From: Bacteroidota bacterium
Lineage (GTDB): Bacteria > Bacteroidota > Bacteroidia > NS11-12g > UBA9320
Length of the DNA: 5,054 nt
Reading direction: 5' to 3'
NCBI GenBank assembly: GCA_003484585.1
Contig: DNBZ01000251.1
Coordinates: 1-5,054 of the forward strand
The stretch's first letter is position 1. The number at the start of each line of letters is the position of its first letter. The position numbers and the translations under genes are program-made. Below are positions 1 through 4,935 of the stretch, piece after piece. Under the pieces are notes generated by a model. The model ran no database searches, was not told where the DNA came from, and saw only the letters and a program-made list of their open reading frames with translations.

Positions 1-554
1 TTTTTGTTTTTGGCTTTGCAGTAGATTTCGTACTCTTTACTGACTTCGTTGCGGACTTTTTCTTTACCATTTTTTAGTGTATTAAATATTGAACTTAAAC
101 TTATTTTAGTATCAGCGGCTATTCCCCTCATACTTACCTTATCATAGAAGTGGATACCCCACAACTTCTTATCGTACCAGTACCACTCATTTACAACTGC
201 ATCTATCTTATCGAATAATGCTTTATGAGCCTCTTCATACTCCAAATCTAAATCTCTATACAAGGAGTACTTTGAACCAAAAGCACTTGAGTCTTCTAAA
301 TCGCCATCACTTTTATAGGAATGTGCATTAGATAGAAATAGGTTTCTTAGTGTAACGTAAACATAGTATGTGTTAACCTCATCCTTAGTGTACATTATTC
401 TTTCGCTGTCTGCATCTACATACTTTACTAATCTAACGTACATAGACTGAACTAGTTCGTTTGACTGCTCATTATCTGCTCCGAAAGATTTAGCCATTCG
501 AATCCAGTCTTCGTGCTTGTCTGCTAACTTATCTATTAACCGTTGTTCTTCCAT
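1..554 (-). CDS. Sigma-70-like (ECF-type) factor, 3' end beyond window
   Basis: Open reading frame that starts at ATG 554 and is still open at base 1, so at least 184 residues. Two parts resemble a minimal sigma factor. Residues about 14-46 (HEDWIRMAKSFG...NELVQSMYVRLVKY) resemble sigma region 2 (cf. DLVQEVFLRLY). Residues about 140-170 (SMRGIAADTKISLSSIFNTL then NGKEKVRNEV) resemble the region 4 helix-turn-helix (EIAEELGISVSTVRNRLRRAREKLR type). The linker at 75-130 is acidic and aromatic. Its start lies inside the end of the 55-aa gene (19-base overlap), so it belongs to the replication operon and is probably translated by coupling. By inference it binds host core RNA polymerase to switch on later phage genes. 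A DNA-binding small terminase subunit is an alternative, because HTH proteins of similar size occupy that role in phages. Family assignment is by motif only. Confidence 0.7.
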   Translation of the reverse strand, partial: MEEQRLIDKLADKHEDWIRMAKSFGADNEQSNELVQSMYVRLVKYVDADSERIMYTKDEVNTYYVYVTLRNLFLSNAHSYKSDGDLEDSSAFGSKYSLYRDLDLEYEEAHKALFDKIDAVVNEWYWYDKKLWGIHFYDKVSMRGIAADTKISLSSIFNTLKNGKEKVRNEVSKEYEIYCKAKNK

Positions 555-703
555 ACAGTAAAGGTTACACCTATTATCCCAAGAGTCAATTGGATTGCGT
601 GTTCCTTTATTTGTTCGTCTTCTTGTGGAAATTCATCCATATCGGAGTTCCAGTAGCTGAAACCAAAGACTATACCATAAATTGGGTATACTGTTACATA
701 CAT
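536..703 (-). CDS. Small 55-aa hydrophobic phage protein
   Basis: ATG 703 follows the RusA-like stop codon after a single base (TAATATG), and the frame runs 55 codons to TAA 538-536, overlapping the next gene by 19 bases. The placement fills the only gap in the operon, which argues that it is real. The product has an N-terminal hydrophobic/aromatic stretch (about residues 1-18, MYVTVYPIYGIVFGFSYW), a very acidic middle (DMDEFPQEDEQ, 21-31) and a second hydrophobic stretch (about 38-51). It may be membrane-associated or a small two-segment beta/helix protein. From memory it resembles short uncharacterised proteins with a YGxxFGxxYWNS pattern in other Bacteroidota phages, but this is unverified. 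No function is assigned. Confidence 0.72.
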   Translation of the reverse strand: MYVTVYPIYGIVFGFSYWNSDMDEFPQEDEQIKEHAIQLTLGIIGVTFTVWKNNG

Positions 704-704
704 A

Positions 705-1109
705 TTATTCTTGTTTAAAGTTGGTTATTTTAACGTCTATTCTTGAATTCTCCCTATCCATGCCACCAAATACAGAAGTAATCTTTACAACTACACTAGT
801 ATCGTCTGCACTTATATAACCTAATTCCACTAAAGCGTCCTGCAGAAACTTATCCGCTATAGAGATAACGTTCATTAAATCTCTTACACGCTTGTCTGGG
901 GAGTAGTAGGTATACTCTATATGAACCTTACCCGAAAAGAGAAAGCTAGAGTCTAATATTTCATAGATTCTAGCCTTGTAATTTTTCTTGTAGGTATTGC
1001 TGTTGAAATGATGCCAGTTTCTATAGGCATTCAAATTCAGGTAGATATTCTTACCCTTGTGCTTAATATGTGTGGGAATACTAAATTCCCTCTTCTCTTC
1101 TTTTATCAT
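705..1109 (-). CDS. RusA-like Holliday junction resolvase
   Basis: A 134-aa protein, close to the usual RusA length of about 120. RusA is a homodimeric Mg2+-dependent nuclease that resolves four-way junctions; phage versions process recombination and replication intermediates. The signature is at residues 73-107: KRVRDLMNV, then DKFLQDALVELGYISADD. This aligns with RRRDLDN...FDALTKAGFWLDD of E. coli RusA. D77 corresponds to the first catalytic Asp and D102/D103 to the last, but the second Asp of the DLD motif is Met79. D86 and D91 in the intervening helix are possible substitutes. The N-terminal part (about 10-60) has the basic/aromatic NAYRNWHHF region often preceding the fold. ATG 1109 lies within the 3' end of the primase-helicase gene (29-base overlap), so translation is probably coupled. 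Activity is uncertain because of the Met79 substitution. Confidence 0.83.
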   Translation of the reverse strand: MIKEEKREFSIPTHIKHKGKNIYLNLNAYRNWHHFNSNTYKKNYKARIYEILDSSFLFSGKVHIEYTYYSPDKRVRDLMNVISIADKFLQDALVELGYISADDTSVVVKITSVFGGMDRENSRIDVKITNFKQE

Positions 1110-2799
1110 CTACTTTAGTGAAGGGTGTTACTCCGTTAAAATAATATCTCTGCTCCCTCACTTCAAAATCTATATTCTCTATCTCTTGTGGTCTACCTAC
1201 AAGTTTCTGTTTCTTTATCTTCTGTGACCCAAAGGTAACGTTTGTACTGGAGAAATCCAAACCTCTGTCAGGTCTCCATATAAACATCACGTTGTCAGCC
1301 TTATCTGCAAATGTACCACCACCCTTTACACGATTAACATCTGGCTTGTAGTATCTTCCAGACTCATCCTTTTGAGGTGTTACCTGATGTGCAACTAAAT
1401 GTACAGATATACTGTAGTCTAATGCAAACATCTTTAGCTCTGACATAAACCTAGATATATACAAATCTTCACGCTCACCATTTCTCATCTTATGTTGAAC
1501 TGTATTGTATGGGTCTATTATAAGTGCATTAATACCTTTAGTCTTTACAAGGTGCTTTGCTCTCTGAAACAATGTAGATAACTGAAAATCCTTCCTAGGG
1601 TATATAACAAAGAAGTGCTTCTGTACAAAATCCATAGCCTCTTCATACTCTGAGATAGACATTTGATTATCCTTATAGTACGGGTCAGTACTCTTACCTA
1701 CATACATTTCTATGATGTCATTAAAGAAGTCATTCATTGGCATATTCTCTGGACTAAATACTCCAAACCTATGACCATCTAATGCCGCCTTCAATGTAGC
1801 AAGTTGATTAAGAAACATAGACTTACCTTCATTCTGGTAACCTGTCCATATGTTAACCTCACCACTTCTCCATGTCCATGCCTTATCTACTAAGGGAATA
1901 TGTGTAGTAGTTCCTCTATCCTGACCATTATGAAAACCATCTAACATAGACTCTCTTACATCACTCACTCCAAAGATACCTTCTACCTTCGGCGTAGAGG
2001 CTGTTTTAAGCCGTTTCTTGAGACTTTCTACCCCTTCCGCTATGAGAACCTCATTGGCATCCTTAAAAGGCTTTAAATCGACTAATAAGCACTTGTCTAC
2101 TCCAAACCTTCTAACTAGTTCTTTCTGTAGGTTTCTACCGTTCTCATCCTCATCTGTAGCTACGTATATTTTAGTAGCTTCTTCAAAGATATCGTAGGAA
2201 GTATTTAAGCACTCTAGCTTTCTATCTATATTCTTATCACCTACATTAGGCGCACCCATGTTTACGGATGTATGTGCTTCCATTCCTGCAACCTCCCATG
2301 ATAGAGAGTCCATCTCACCTTCACAGATAACTATAGTCTTGGCATCCTTACACCTATCGTAGTTATATACTAACGGTTCAGCATTCTTAGATTGCATAAA
2401 TGACTTAGCACTTATGCCTCTAGTCTTATAGTTTATTAGTTCGCCTTTTCTGAAGTACGGAAACAGTATACTATTACCGTCAGAAGTTGACACTATTTTA
2501 TTATTGATAATAACCTCGTTAGTGATGCCACGTTTAAGTAGGAACTCTCTGCCTTGTTCGGTAAGAGACCTCATAGAATCCTTAGTTGGTTTGTTGTAGC
2601 TTATTGTCATAGCCTTGTCTGTTTTAATCTTTCCGTTCCAACCACACTTATGGCAGTTGTATATGTTTTCCTTTAGGTTTATAGATAGAGATAAGTCCTT
2701 CCAGTTCTCCTTATTTAGCTTAACACAGTTAGGACACCGAGTCTTCTGTTGCTCGTTGTTACCTTTTACTTGAATGCCTAAGTCTGAGAAATTACCCAT
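1081..2799 (-). CDS. Bifunctional DNA primase-helicase (T7 gp4-like)
   Basis: A 572-aa fused primase and DnaB-type helicase, similar in length to T7 gp4. Domains in order: a zinc ribbon with C22PNC25 and C49HKC52, which reads the priming site; a TOPRIM catalytic core with CEGEMD (159-164, E160 as the acid) and ATDEDENGR (214-222, D216/D218 metal ligands), then KDANE (246-250); a linker at about 265-295; and a RecA-like helicase domain. The helicase has Walker A GYQNEGKS (320-327), Walker B ALIIDPYN (425-432, D429), an AHQ segment (470-472) resembling motif H3, and VKGGGTFADKADNVMFIWR (491-509) resembling motif H4. The ring helicase unwinds the replication fork while the primase lays RNA primers. 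ATG 2799 shares one base with the upstream stop (TAATG). The acidic C-terminal tail used by T7 gp4 to contact polymerase is not obvious here, since the protein ends DDKRREEGI. All key residues are present, so it is probably active. Confidence 0.95.
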   Translation of the reverse strand: MGNFSDLGIQVKGNNEQQKTRCPNCVKLNKENWKDLSLSINLKENIYNCHKCGWNGKIKTDKAMTISYNKPTKDSMRSLTEQGREFLLKRGITNEVIINNKIVSTSDGNSILFPYFRKGELINYKTRGISAKSFMQSKNAEPLVYNYDRCKDAKTIVICEGEMDSLSWEVAGMEAHTSVNMGAPNVGDKNIDRKLECLNTSYDIFEEATKIYVATDEDENGRNLQKELVRRFGVDKCLLVDLKPFKDANEVLIAEGVESLKKRLKTASTPKVEGIFGVSDVRESMLDGFHNGQDRGTTTHIPLVDKAWTWRSGEVNIWTGYQNEGKSMFLNQLATLKAALDGHRFGVFSPENMPMNDFFNDIIEMYVGKSTDPYYKDNQMSISEYEEAMDFVQKHFFVIYPRKDFQLSTLFQRAKHLVKTKGINALIIDPYNTVQHKMRNGEREDLYISRFMSELKMFALDYSISVHLVAHQVTPQKDESGRYYKPDVNRVKGGGTFADKADNVMFIWRPDRGLDFSSTNVTFGSQKIKKQKLVGRPQEIENIDFEVREQRYYFNGVTPFTKVDDKRREEGI

Positions 2800-3095
2800 T
2801 ATCTATAGTATGCTGTTTTAACTGGTTGAGCTATTGTAATCCTTCTGCTCATTCCGTAGTGTCCATTGTTCTTTGTTTCTCTTACTATAAGCTCAAGGTC
2901 TTCAATCCTGTTTAATCCTCTGCATACAGTTCTTTCACTGATGCCTAAAGATTCAGCTAGGTGTGCATTTGAAGCGTTGATTACTTCAGCTTTACCTGTC
3001 AAAGAAGATAGGTAGGATAGTAAACTCCATTCAGAAGATGATAATTCCTCATCAATGAAACCGTATTTTACTTTTATAAATTTAGCTTTAGCCAT
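2799..3095 (-). CDS. Winged-helix DNA-binding protein, putative replication accessory
   Basis: A 98-aa protein with a clear winged helix-turn-helix: helix 1 at about 17-33 (ELSSSEWSLLSYLSSLTG), HTH at 42-66 (SNAHLAESLGISERTVCRGLNR) and a wing at about 68-88 (ELIVRETKNNGHYGMSRRITI). The ISERTVxRxLxxLExxGLI pattern is typical of phage replication initiators and helicase-loader N-terminal domains (HTH_36/DnaD-like) as well as small repressors. It is only the DNA-binding module, with no loader domain attached. Its TAA overlaps the ATG of the primase-helicase by one base, so equal and coupled production is likely, which favours a role in origin recognition or helicase recruitment. A transcriptional autoregulator is the alternative. 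A GC-rich hairpin lies 22 bases upstream of its start. Confidence 0.78.
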   Translation of the reverse strand: MAKAKFIKVKYGFIDEELSSSEWSLLSYLSSLTGKAEVINASNAHLAESLGISERTVCRGLNRIEDLELIVRETKNNGHYGMSRRITIAQPVKTAYYR

Positions 3096-3117
3096 GTGAT
3101 ATAGTTTAAAGTAATAA

Positions 3118-3135
3118 GGGGCAAAATTATGCCCC
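3118..3135 (-). terminator. GC-rich hairpin, weak terminator or attenuator
   Basis: GGGGCA (3118-3123) pairs with TGCCCC (3130-3135), a perfect 6-bp stem with a 6-base loop. It lies in the 56-base gap between the SSB-like gene and the winged-helix gene. On the minus strand it is followed by TTATTACTTT, a poor U tract, so it would give partial termination, 3'-end protection or processing rather than a full stop. It could set a lower level for the primase operon than for ERF/SSB. The loop and 3' arm also contain TAATTTTG (3129-3122), a match to the -7 box TAnnTTTG, but no TTG sits at the expected -33 distance. Confidence 0.5.
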
Positions 3136-3151
3136 CTGCTACTAAGTTAAT

Positions 3152-3418
3152 TTAGAATGGTAAACCGTCTCCTTCACTTACAGGAGCTTTAGCACTTGCT
3201 TGCTCAGTATCTTTCTTATACTCATTTACCCAAACGCTATGAGTCTTACCCCATTGGTTCTCTTCTTTCAATTTACCAATAGTTAATCGAACATACTGTT
3301 CACCATTGTACTCATAGTAGTGTGGCTCTAACTGACTTTTCTTTAGCGAAATGTTTACATAGAATTCACCTGACTGTGTTCCGTTACCAACGTACTTCTT
3401 TTCTTTTACTTCACTCAT
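3152..3418 (-). CDS. Small SSB-like protein with acidic LPF tail
   Basis: An 88-aa protein just downstream of the ERF gene (22 bases). Residues about 7-68 look like a compact all-beta domain with alternating polar/hydrophobic residues (KYVGNGTQSGEFYVNISL, then EQYVRLTIGKLKEENQWGKT and HSVWVNEY), compatible with a small OB-like fold. This is followed by a short flexible Ala/Ser/Glu-rich linker (71-81) and the tail EGDGLPF (82-88). An acidic stretch ending in hydrophobic-Pro-Phe is the hallmark of bacterial SSB C-termini, which dock recombination and replication proteins. Together with the adjacent annealing protein, a single-strand-binding role is the best inference, but the body has no recognisable classical SSB sequence and is shorter than the usual ~110-residue OB domain. 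An uncharacterised phage protein is the fallback description. Confidence 0.6.
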   Translation of the reverse strand: MSEVKEKKYVGNGTQSGEFYVNISLKKSQLEPHYYEYNGEQYVRLTIGKLKEENQWGKTHSVWVNEYKKDTEQASAKAPVSEGDGLPF

Positions 3419-3440
3419 AGTATTAAATATTAAATTACAA

Positions 3441-3965
3441 TTATTTCAAGAGGCTCTCTACCTTCTTGCTTACTTTAAACTTCTTTCGAACGTCTGCTAT
3501 TGTAGCAGTCCCTTTTGTTAAGGCTGTCTTTACCGCTTTGTATTGAGGTGAGTCCTCATTAAGCCAAGGTAATTCTTCAGTGCTTGATGCCATAGAAGTA
3601 GCACCACTTGCAATATTTGCGTCATCATCTACCGCTTGTAGTCCTAATAGAGATGCCAAAGTATAACGTCTATAGTATGTAATAGCACTTCCTAATTTCT
3701 GAGGGTCGTTTATCTCAGGTAATCTAAGACCAGATATAACTGCACCTGTTCCGTCTATACATATTAGTTTACTTACTACCATATCTTCTTCTATAGGCTG
3801 TAGTAATAACAATCTATTCTTCTTTAGCAAAGGCTGAAGCTGATTGATAAGACTGTTGATGTCAAAATACTTAGACTTGTAAAATGGATTCTTAGCGTCC
3901 TTGCTAATAGTTCCAATCTCTTGCTGTAAGTTAAACAGCTTCTCGTTAATGGTCATTGTTTTCAT
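3441..3965 (-). CDS. erf: ERF-family single-strand annealing protein
   Basis: A 174-aa protein of the ERF superfamily (P22 Erf-like), which anneals complementary single strands in phage recombination and genome circularisation. The family pattern is clear: an N-terminal helix (INEKLFNLQQEIG, 6-18), KNPFYKSKYFDINSLI (25-40), a beta region (54-83), then the strongly diagnostic DPQKLGSAITYYRRYTLASL (87-106) and LGLQAVDDDAN (107-117). The C-terminal part (118-174) is linker, then a small basic segment (ADVRKKFKVSKKVESLLK), and is variable in the family. The start at 3965 gives MKTM; M4 (3956) is an alternative. AAACAATT precedes the ATG, with no Shine-Dalgarno motif. A Bacteroidota-type promoter lies immediately upstream and the SSB-like gene follows, so these two probably form the first transcript of the recombination block. 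Confidence 0.93.
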   Translation of the reverse strand: MKTMTINEKLFNLQQEIGTISKDAKNPFYKSKYFDINSLINQLQPLLKKNRLLLLQPIEEDMVVSKLICIDGTGAVISGLRLPEINDPQKLGSAITYYRRYTLASLLGLQAVDDDANIASGATSMASSTEELPWLNEDSPQYKAVKTALTKGTATIADVRKKFKVSKKVESLLK

Positions 3966-3980
3966 AATTGTTTCTTTCTA

Positions 3981-4011
3981 CAAATATATAATAAATATTG
4001 CTAACGACAAA
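3981..4011 (-). promoter_or_regulatory. Bacteroidota-type promoter for ERF operon
   Basis: TATATTTG (3988-3981) matches the -7 consensus TAnnTTTG exactly, and TTTG (4011-4008) lies 19 bases upstream, matching the -33 TTTG/TTG element at the usual spacing. Transcription would start near 3975-3978, giving a leader of only about 10-13 bases before the ERF ATG at 3965. The promoter is needed because a strong terminator sits directly upstream. Confidence 0.65.
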
Positions 4012-4019
4012 GAAAATAT

Positions 4020-4049
4020 AAAAAAAAGTGCCTAGATTTCTCTAAGCAC
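4020..4049 (-). terminator. Strong rho-independent terminator
   Basis: On the minus strand GTGCTTAGA (4049-4041) pairs with TCTAGGCAC (4036-4028) over 9 bp with one G-T wobble. The arms are closed by the stable GNRA-type tetraloop GAAA and followed by eight Ts (4027-4020). It would stop transcription coming from the small-gene cluster or from the promoter at 4091-4120, before the ERF promoter. Confidence 0.88.
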
Positions 4050-4086
4050 CTAAAACATAAAAGGAAAGATACTTGACAAAAGCATC
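4020..4086 (-). ncRNA. Candidate small RNA or leader/attenuator transcript
   Basis: Sequence between a TTG-N19-TATATTTG promoter (4120-4091) and a strong intrinsic terminator (4049-4020). Transcription from the promoter would begin about 4084-4087 and end at the T tract, giving an RNA of about 65 nt with a pyrimidine-rich single-stranded 5' half and the terminator hairpin as its 3' end. No annotated gene fits inside. The only reading frame is 11 codons, ATG 4085 to TAG 4050, encoding MLLSSIFPFMF and ending directly against the hairpin. It may be a regulatory sRNA, a leader controlling read-through into ERF, or simply a strong 3' UTR terminator of the 78-aa gene with a chance promoter match. 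The boundaries are inferred from promoter and terminator positions. Confidence 0.4.
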
Positions 4087-4090
4087 AGCA

Positions 4091-4120
4091 CAAATATACT
4101 ACATTGTCCTTAACTATCAA
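4091..4120 (-). promoter_or_regulatory. Second Bacteroidota-type promoter before terminator
   Basis: TATATTTG (4098-4091) is an exact TAnnTTTG box and TTG (4120-4118) lies 19 bases upstream, the same geometry as the ERF promoter 110 bases away. It overlaps the last codons of the 78-aa gene. Downstream is only the ~65-nt segment and the terminator, so it appears to drive a very short transcript. In an AT-rich genome a chance match remains possible. Confidence 0.45.
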
Positions 4121-4346
4121 GTGTTTTCATTAAAAGTTTTCCAGTTTCTTCATCAATCAAATTAACTAACTGATATATATCTTTACTTGTACCACGAACT
4201 AGTGTACGTTCTGATTCGGTTGAATCGATGCCAAGGTTAGTGTAATTACTGCAATCGGCTTTTAATAACTCATTTACTCTATCCTGTATAGATTTGTTAA
4301 AATCAAGTGCAATTTCTCTTGCTAAGTCTGTAGTTACGATTCTCAT
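4110..4346 (-). CDS. Hypothetical protein, 78 aa
   Basis: Not recognised. The 78-aa product (about 9 kDa) is soluble-looking, acidic to neutral and mostly helical by composition. The N-terminal half (RIVTTDLAREIALDFNKSIQDRVNELLKAD, 2-31) looks like one long amphipathic helix, and the C-terminal part (KDIYQLVNLIDEETGKLLMKTL, 55-76) like another, joined by a polar Thr/Ser-rich loop. A two-helix DNA- or protein-binding accessory is conceivable, but no motif supports a function. The start codon lacks a Shine-Dalgarno motif (ACAAACCT before ATG), as elsewhere in this window. A 54-base gap separates it from the gene upstream, and the gap shows no TAnnTTTG promoter, so it is probably transcribed with the small genes above it and ended by the terminator at 4020-4049. 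Confidence 0.68.
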   Translation of the reverse strand: MRIVTTDLAREIALDFNKSIQDRVNELLKADCSNYTNLGIDSTESERTLVRGTSKDIYQLVNLIDEETGKLLMKTLDS

Positions 4347-4400
4347 AGGTTTGTGTATTGTACGGTTGTAATAATTAAAAAAAACTTTGTTGTTTTGGCA

Positions 4401-4739
4401 TTATATTTCATATACAGGTTTGGCAGACTTAATCTTTGTACCATCCTTAATATAATACTTATATCCTTTTCTATCTCTATAGAAGTACTTATGTCCTTTT
4501 ACAGGTCTTAGTATATTCCCATCAGCTTCTCTTAGGATATCTTCATTTACTTTCAGCTTCTTTAACTCAAAGTAACAGCTTAATACCTTATGATTTCTCT
4601 CTCGGTAATCACAATAACTATTAGCTGATGATGCCAAAGAAAAATACTTTACGTATGTATATTCTTTATTCCTATTGTTTTTGTAAATAGTAACAATGTT
4701 GTAAGCTCTTTTCGGTAGTGGTATTGCAAACTGCTTCAT
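4401..4739 (-). CDS. Hypothetical Tyr/Lys-rich protein, 112 aa
   Basis: Not recognised. A basic protein with 14 tyrosines in 112 residues. Residues 12-60 (AYNIVTIYKNNRNKEYTYVKYFSLASSANSYCDY...) suggest a strand-rich N-terminal part followed by a helix. The C-terminal part (75-105) carries two related short units, HKYFYRDRKG and YKYYIKDGTK, that read like a beta-hairpin pair or a degenerate repeat. There is no signal peptide or membrane segment. The ATG overlaps the stop of the 41-codon peptide gene (ATGA), and poly-A precedes it, which fits A-rich initiation signals. It lies among small early-type phage genes, where host-takeover or nucleic-acid-binding accessory proteins are common, but no function can be assigned. 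Confidence 0.7.
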   Translation of the reverse strand: MKQFAIPLPKRAYNIVTIYKNNRNKEYTYVKYFSLASSANSYCDYRERNHKVLSCYFELKKLKVNEDILREADGNILRPVKGHKYFYRDRKGYKYYIKDGTKIKSAKPVYEI

Positions 4740-4861
4740 ATTCTTTTTTTTCTACAACCGTCCGATACGTAAGAACCTTTCTTCTTCTTTCCTTTCTTCT
4801 TAGTGGCATAGTAAGTCTGTGCATCTTCCGAGCAAGGTATAAATCTAATTTTCTGCATCAT
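4736..4861 (-). CDS. Small lysine-rich peptide, 41 aa
   Basis: ATG 4861 (or the adjacent ATG 4858) opens a 41-codon frame ending in TGA 4738-4736, which overlaps the start of the 112-aa gene (ATGA). The product begins MMQKIRFIPCSEDAQTYYAT, then a highly basic run KKKGKKKKGS (21-30), and ends CRKKRI; it has two cysteines (C10, C36). The basic stretch could bind nucleic acid or ribosomes, but this is composition only. Support for translation: the coupled overlap, and the upstream sequence AAACAATTAT, which is identical to the ten bases ending at the second base of the ERF start codon. The N-terminal motif RFIPCSEDAQTYY is echoed by a start-less frame just upstream (4935-4873). Confidence 0.55.
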   Translation of the reverse strand: MMQKIRFIPCSEDAQTYYATKKKGKKKKGSYVSDGCRKKRI

Positions 4862-4872
4862 ATAATTGTTTG

Positions 4873-4935
4873 TTAGTTATAGTACCCAGTCAACGCATCG
4901 TCTGAAGGTACGAAGGCAAACCTACAAAAAATATC
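4873..4935 (-). pseudogene. Possible remnant or leader copy of the 41-aa peptide
   Basis: A short frame between two stops, with no ATG, reads RFAFVPSDDALTGYYN before TAA 4875-4873. It resembles the N-terminus of the adjacent 41-aa peptide (RFIPCSEDAQTYY): shared R-F, F-[IV]-P, S-[ED]-D-A, T and YY in the same order, with one-residue gaps. The copy lacks the Lys-rich tail. It could be a decayed tandem duplicate or a small gene using a non-ATG start (for example ATT 4932-4930). The similarity was judged by eye over about 14 residues and could be chance. Confidence 0.28.

Noticed and set aside
1081..1109. Possible frameshift fusion between the primase-helicase and the RusA-like protein.
   Set aside because: Both frames are complete with their own stop and start; the 29-base overlap is normal phage gene packing, and no slippery heptamer with structure was evident.
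3122..3129. TAATTTTG as a promoter for the winged-helix/primase operon.
   Set aside because: It matches TAnnTTTG, but no TTG lies at the expected ~19-base distance and the sequence is part of a hairpin, so I did not list it as a promoter of its own.
4377..4398. AAAAC/GTTTT inverted repeat followed by eight Ts between the 112-aa and 78-aa genes (minus strand), resembling a terminator.
   Set aside because: The stem is only 5 bp with a single G-C pair and would be very unstable; no promoter is visible downstream for the 78-aa gene, so a terminator here would leave it unexpressed.
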